Origin: Sulfurimonas sp. | Lineage (GTDB): Bacteria; Campylobacterota; Campylobacteria; Campylobacterales; Sulfurimonadaceae | Assembly: GCA_012963655.1 (NCBI GenBank) | Contig: DTVI01000360.1 | Span: 631 to 17,830, forward strand | DNA length: 17,200 nucleotides | Direction of reading: 5' to 3' | Part shown: piece by piece, positions 14,683-17,200 of the stretch | Position numbering within the stretch: the first letter of the stretch is position 1 | Layout: each line of letters opens with the position of its first letter | Notes under the pieces: model-generated | Database searches by the model: none | What the model was told of the DNA's origin: nothing | What the model saw: the letters and a program-made list of their open reading frames with translations, nothing else | Translations under genes and position numbers: made by a program

Positions 14683-16500
14683 ATGGCAGCATTATATACT
14701 AAAGATACACAAGCAATTTTTTGGAACAACAACAAAAGCGCTATCCAGCGTATGCTTGATTATGATTACACTATTTCTCGTGAAACTACTTCAGTTGCAG
14801 CTATCGTAGCTCCAACTTCTAGTAACAAATTTGAGAAATTCTTTTTTGGTCCTGACGAAGTTATGGTTCCAATTTTCAAGAACACTGCTGAAGCAGCAGC
14901 AGCTTTTCCTAAGGCTGATGTTCTTCTTAACTTTGCATCTTTTAGAACGGCTTATGACGTTACTATGGAAGCAATCGCACTTAAGGGTCAATTTAAGTCA
15001 ATCATGGTTACAGCTGAAGGAATCCCTGAGCGTCTTGCTCGTGGCATGAATCAAGCTGCACGTGACGCTGGTGTTACTGTTATCGGGCCTGCAACTGTTG
15101 GTGGAATCGCTCCTGGCGCTTTCAAAATTGCTAACGTTGGTGGAACTATTGAAAACATCGTTAACTCTAAACTACACCGTGCTGGTTCTTGTGGACTAGT
15201 TACTCGTTCAGGTGGTTTATTTAACGAACTTTCTAATATCATTGCTATTAACGCTGATGGTATTGCTGAAGGTGTTGCAATTGGTGGAGACAGATTCGTT
15301 GGATCAGTTTTCATTGACAACCTTCTTAGAATGGAGAGCAACCCAGAAGTTAAATATATGATTCTTCTAGGTGAAGTTGGTGGTACTGAAGAGTACAAAG
15401 TGATTGAAGCTGTTAAAAATGGTCAAATCAAAAAGCCAATTATTGCGTGGTGTATCGGTACGATCGCTAAGCATTTCTCAACAGGTGTTCAATTTGGTCA
15501 CGCAGGTGCATCAGCTAACGCTGAAGCTGAAACTGCTGAGTCTAAGAACATCGCAATGGCAGAAGCTGGAATTCATGTTCCTGCATCTTTCAATGATCTT
15601 CCTGCAACGATTCAAAAAGTTGTTGCTGACTTAACAGCTAAGGGTATCATTGTTGATATCGTTGAGCCAGACCTTAAGATTGTTCCTAAGGTTCGTAAGG
15701 CTAAAGAATTTATTTGTACTATCTCTGATGATACAGGTGAAGAAGCTACTTACGCTGGTTACCCAATCTCAGCAGTTGCAACTCCAGAAACTGGTTTTGG
15801 AATTGGTGATGTTATTTCACTTCTATGGTTCAAAAAGCGTTACCCTTCATGGGCAACTGACTTTATTGAAACTGTAATCAAAACTGTTGCTGACCATGGT
15901 CCAGCAGTATCTGGTGCTCATAACTGTAAGGTAACTGCTCGTGCTGGTAAAGATGTTATTTCTTCACTAGTAACTGGTCTTCTTACAATTGGTCCACGTT
16001 TTGGTGGAGCTATTGATGACGCGGCAAGATATTTCAAGTACGCTAATGATAATGGAATGACTCCAAAAGAGTTTATTGCTTACATGAAAAAAGAAGGAAA
16101 AACTATTTCTGGAATCGGTCACCGTGTTAAATCGGTTCGTAACCCAGATTTACGTGTTTCTGGTCTTAAGAAGTTTGCAGCGGGAGCCTTCCCTTCAACT
16201 CCTCTTTTAGACTTTGCTTTAGAAGTAGAAGCACTTACTACATCTAAGAAAGAAAACCTTATCTTAAACGTTGATGGTACTATTGGTATCTTAATGGTTG
16301 ATATGTGGAGAGCTCTTGGATACGCTGAAGATGAAATCGATGGTTTCATTGACGCTGGTGCATTAAATGCATTCTTTGTAATTGGTAGATCAATTGGTTT
16401 CATCGGTCATATCCTAGACGAAAAACGTCTTGGTATGCCAATGTACCGTCACCCTACATCAGACATTCTTTATAGTGTCGAAAAAGCAGACGAGGTTTAA
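14683..16500 (+). CDS. aclA: ATP citrate lyase subunit AclA (CoA-ligase and citrate synthase-like domains)
   Basis: The larger ATP citrate lyase subunit (605 residues, close to Chlorobium AclA) carries the phosphohistidine and the citryl-CoA-cleaving domain. An N-terminal CoA-binding/ligase region (about 1-320) has GPATVGGIAPG (135-145), TRSGGLFNE (174-182), GEVGGTEE (230-237) and QFGHAGA, whose His273 is the predicted phosphorylated residue. The C-terminal citrate synthase-like domain (about 340-605) has DHGPAVSGAH (404-413), IGPRFGGAIDDAAR, GIGHRVKS (477-484; His480) and LNVDG with Asp531. AGGGG precedes the ATG by about 6 nt. Codons are biased toward CGT and GGT, as in aclB. A terminator hairpin follows the stop. 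Bases 16186-16236 reappear inverted at the window's right edge; nothing inside aclA itself looks disrupted. Confidence 0.96.
   Translation: MAALYTKDTQAIFWNNNKSAIQRMLDYDYTISRETTSVAAIVAPTSSNKFEKFFFGPDEVMVPIFKNTAEAAAAFPKADVLLNFASFRTAYDVTMEAIALKGQFKSIMVTAEGIPERLARGMNQAARDAGVTVIGPATVGGIAPGAFKIANVGGTIENIVNSKLHRAGSCGLVTRSGGLFNELSNIIAINADGIAEGVAIGGDRFVGSVFIDNLLRMESNPEVKYMILLGEVGGTEEYKVIEAVKNGQIKKPIIAWCIGTIAKHFSTGVQFGHAGASANAEAETAESKNIAMAEAGIHVPASFNDLPATIQKVVADLTAKGIIVDIVEPDLKIVPKVRKAKEFICTISDDTGEEATYAGYPISAVATPETGFGIGDVISLLWFKKRYPSWATDFIETVIKTVADHGPAVSGAHNCKVTARAGKDVISSLVTGLLTIGPRFGGAIDDAARYFKYANDNGMTPKEFIAYMKKEGKTISGIGHRVKSVRNPDLRVSGLKKFAAGAFPSTPLLDFALEVEALTTSKKENLILNVDGTIGILMVDMWRALGYAEDEIDGFIDAGALNAFFVIGRSIGFIGHILDEKRLGMPMYRHPTSDILYSVEKADEV
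16186..16236 (+). repeat. Inverted repeat arm inside aclA
   Basis: These 51 bases of aclA (AclA residues about 502-518) occur again as an exact reverse complement at 17150-17200, with 913 bases between the arms. This copy sits in an intact, conserved coding region and is the original. Confidence 0.97.
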
Positions 16501-16511
16501 TCCTCCTTGCT

Positions 16512-16540
16512 TGGCTCATTGCGAGCCACACTTCTTTTAA
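16512..16540 (+). terminator. Rho-independent terminator of aclBA
   Basis: TGGCTC (16512-16517), loop ATTGC and GAGCCA (16523-16528) form a perfect 6-bp GC-rich stem 11 bp after the aclA stop. It is followed by the T-rich tract CACTTCTTTTAATC and a second T-rich stretch near 16545-16556. Confidence 0.75.
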
Positions 16541-16593
16541 TCCATCTTTTTCTTTTCCCATTAATTATTGATTTTTTATCTTCTGCTATAATA

Positions 16594-16637
16594 TTGACAG
16601 TTATTATAATACTGTATATAGTGTTTTTATGAGAAGG
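16594..16637 (+). promoter_or_regulatory. Pseudopilin promoter region and ribosome binding site
   Basis: TTGACA (16594-16599) is spaced exactly 17 bp from TATAGT (16617-16622), the only near-consensus -35/-10 pair seen in the window. Two perfect TATAAT boxes at 16587-16592 and 16605-16610 are alternatives. AGAAGG (16632-16637) lies 6 nt before a TTG at 16644 and overlaps the in-frame ATG at 16629, so the TTG is the likelier start. Confidence 0.5.
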
Positions 16638-16643
16638 TTAGCT

Positions 16644-17200
16644 TTGAGAAAATTTGCTTTTACTATGCTTGAACTTGTTTTTGTTATTGTTGTTATTGGA
16701 ATTATATCCGCTCTGGTTATTCCAAGAATGGATAGAGATAATAAATTTGAAGCAGCGACACAGGTTCTAAATCATATTAAGTATACGCAACACTTAGCTA
16801 TGACAGATGATATATATGATGATACACAAGCTAATTGGTATTTTGCAAGATGGCAAATAGAATTTTACAATTGCGGTGGGTATTCTGTTCATAGTAATAG
16901 TGATCTTACAGCAGGGTCTACTCCTAGTGTATCTGCTCCAAATGCAGCAAAAAATGAATCAGCATTTGATCCACAAACAAAAAAACGTTTATGGGTCTCT
17001 TCAGGTTGTGCTACTCCTGCAACAGAGTTCCCACAAATGAATTTAGCAGCTTATTATGATGTAGCTAGTATAAGTACAAATGCAGGAACAGGAACAGGTT
17101 GTCTTAGTAACTCGATATCATTTGATAATATTGGCCGTCCATATGGAGGAAGTGCTTCTACTTCTAAAGCAAAGTCTAAAAGAGGAGTTGAAGGGAAGGC
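16644..17200 (+). CDS. Type II secretion/type IV-like pseudopilin, 3' partial and probably chimeric at its end
   Basis: Prepilin-like protein of a type II secretion or type IV pilus-related system. From the TTG the product begins MRKFAFTMLELVFVIVVIG: a short basic leader, a predicted prepilin peptidase cut between Ala5 and Phe6 (Ala at -1 instead of the usual Gly), Glu at +5 of the mature protein, and one hydrophobic helix to about residue 26. The rest is a Ser/Thr/Asn-rich globular domain with cysteines, ending in the recognisable segment ISFDNIGRPY. From base 17150 the sequence is an inverted copy of aclA, and the frame stays open by coincidence, so the last 17 or so residues should be disregarded. 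The upstream in-frame ATG at 16629 would add five residues but lacks its own ribosome binding site. The class of secretion system cannot be told from one pseudopilin. Confidence 0.82.
   Translation, partial: MRKFAFTMLELVFVIVVIGIISALVIPRMDRDNKFEAATQVLNHIKYTQHLAMTDDIYDDTQANWYFARWQIEFYNCGGYSVHSNSDLTAGSTPSVSAPNAAKNESAFDPQTKKRLWVSSGCATPATEFPQMNLAAYYDVASISTNAGTGTGCLSNSISFDNIGRPYGGSASTSKAKSKRGVEGK
17150..17200 (-). repeat. Inverted copy of aclA fragment at the window end (probable chimeric join)
   Basis: The last 51 bases equal the reverse complement of 16186-16236 without a mismatch. The match runs to the final base, so its true length is unknown. In the 9 bases before it (17141-17149) 6 still agree with the aclA complement, a trace of short homology at the junction. 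It interrupts the pseudopilin gene. An amplification or assembly artefact is the simplest reading. Confidence 0.95.

Noticed and set aside
16119..16403. Open frame antisense to aclA whose peptide SASTSKAKSKRGVEGKA also appears at the end of the pseudopilin frame
   Set aside because: It is not a gene or a shared protein domain. The peptide match simply reflects the inverted DNA copy; aclA on the plus strand is the conserved gene.
13351..16500. The acl pair as succinyl-CoA synthetase (sucC-sucD)
   Set aside because: AclA has a full C-terminal citrate synthase-like domain and AclB has the ACLY citrate-binding segment; succinyl-CoA synthetase subunits have neither and are shorter.
16186..17200. 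The inverted repeat pair as a transposon, cruciform or invertible promoter
   Set aside because: One arm lies in the conserved core of aclA, the other is cut by the window end, and no recombinase, transposase or target duplication is present. A chimeric join explains it better.
1..17200. A novel defence, mobile or otherwise undescribed multi-gene system
   Set aside because: All but one of the sizeable frames belong to recognised metabolic, signalling or envelope families, and I saw no integrase, transposase, toxin-antitoxin pair, CRISPR repeat, tRNA-linked attachment site or cluster of unknown genes.

Overview
The window is AT-rich, densely coded bacterial chromosome, most likely from an autotrophic member of the Campylobacterota (Sulfurimonas/Sulfurovum-like). 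The evidence is protein family content: a Wolinella-type fumarate reductase in the order frdC-frdA-frdB, a futalosine-pathway menaquinone enzyme (MqnE), a two-subunit ATP citrate lyase (aclB-aclA) and a pseudopilin with the FTMLELVFVIVV signature. TATAAT -10 boxes without clear -35 boxes fit the same group. The genus cannot be fixed from the sequence alone.

Layout. 1-3124 (+): end of frdC, then frdA and frdB, translationally coupled. 3131-3154: hairpin between convergent genes. 3157-4992 (-): membrane diguanylate cyclase with a periplasmic c-type-heme motif. 9479-5155 (-): glnD then glmS, only 2 bp apart. 9505-9519: back-to-back -10 boxes serving glnD and mqnE. 9594-11459 (+): mqnE and a family 2 glycosyltransferase. 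11499-13262 (+): a TrpG/PabA amidotransferase with a -10 box so close that its mRNA looks leaderless, then a polytopic GT-C-like membrane protein. 13351-16500 (+): aclB-aclA with its own promoter, a strong ribosome binding site and a terminator. 16644-17200 (+): a pseudopilin gene that runs off the end. No stretch above 300 bases lacks a gene. I saw no tRNA, rRNA, CRISPR array or insertion sequence.

How the genes fit together. ATP citrate lyase and fumarate reductase are two of the diagnostic steps of the reductive TCA cycle: FrdCAB makes succinate with electrons from menaquinol, and AclBA splits citrate to acetyl-CoA and oxaloacetate. MqnE supplies a menaquinone precursor, so it supports the quinone pool used by FrdC. 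GlnD and GlmS both centre on glutamine, one as nitrogen sensor and one as consumer. The glycosyltransferases suggest surface polysaccharide work.

The most important caution is at the right edge. The last 51 bases (17150-17200) are an exact reverse complement of an internal piece of aclA (16186-16236). The pseudopilin frame happens to stay open through this copy, so its apparent C-terminus is almost certainly not real. This looks like an inverted chimera or assembly join rather than biology. I found no convincing undescribed system; the rest is core metabolism with a few interesting regulatory details.
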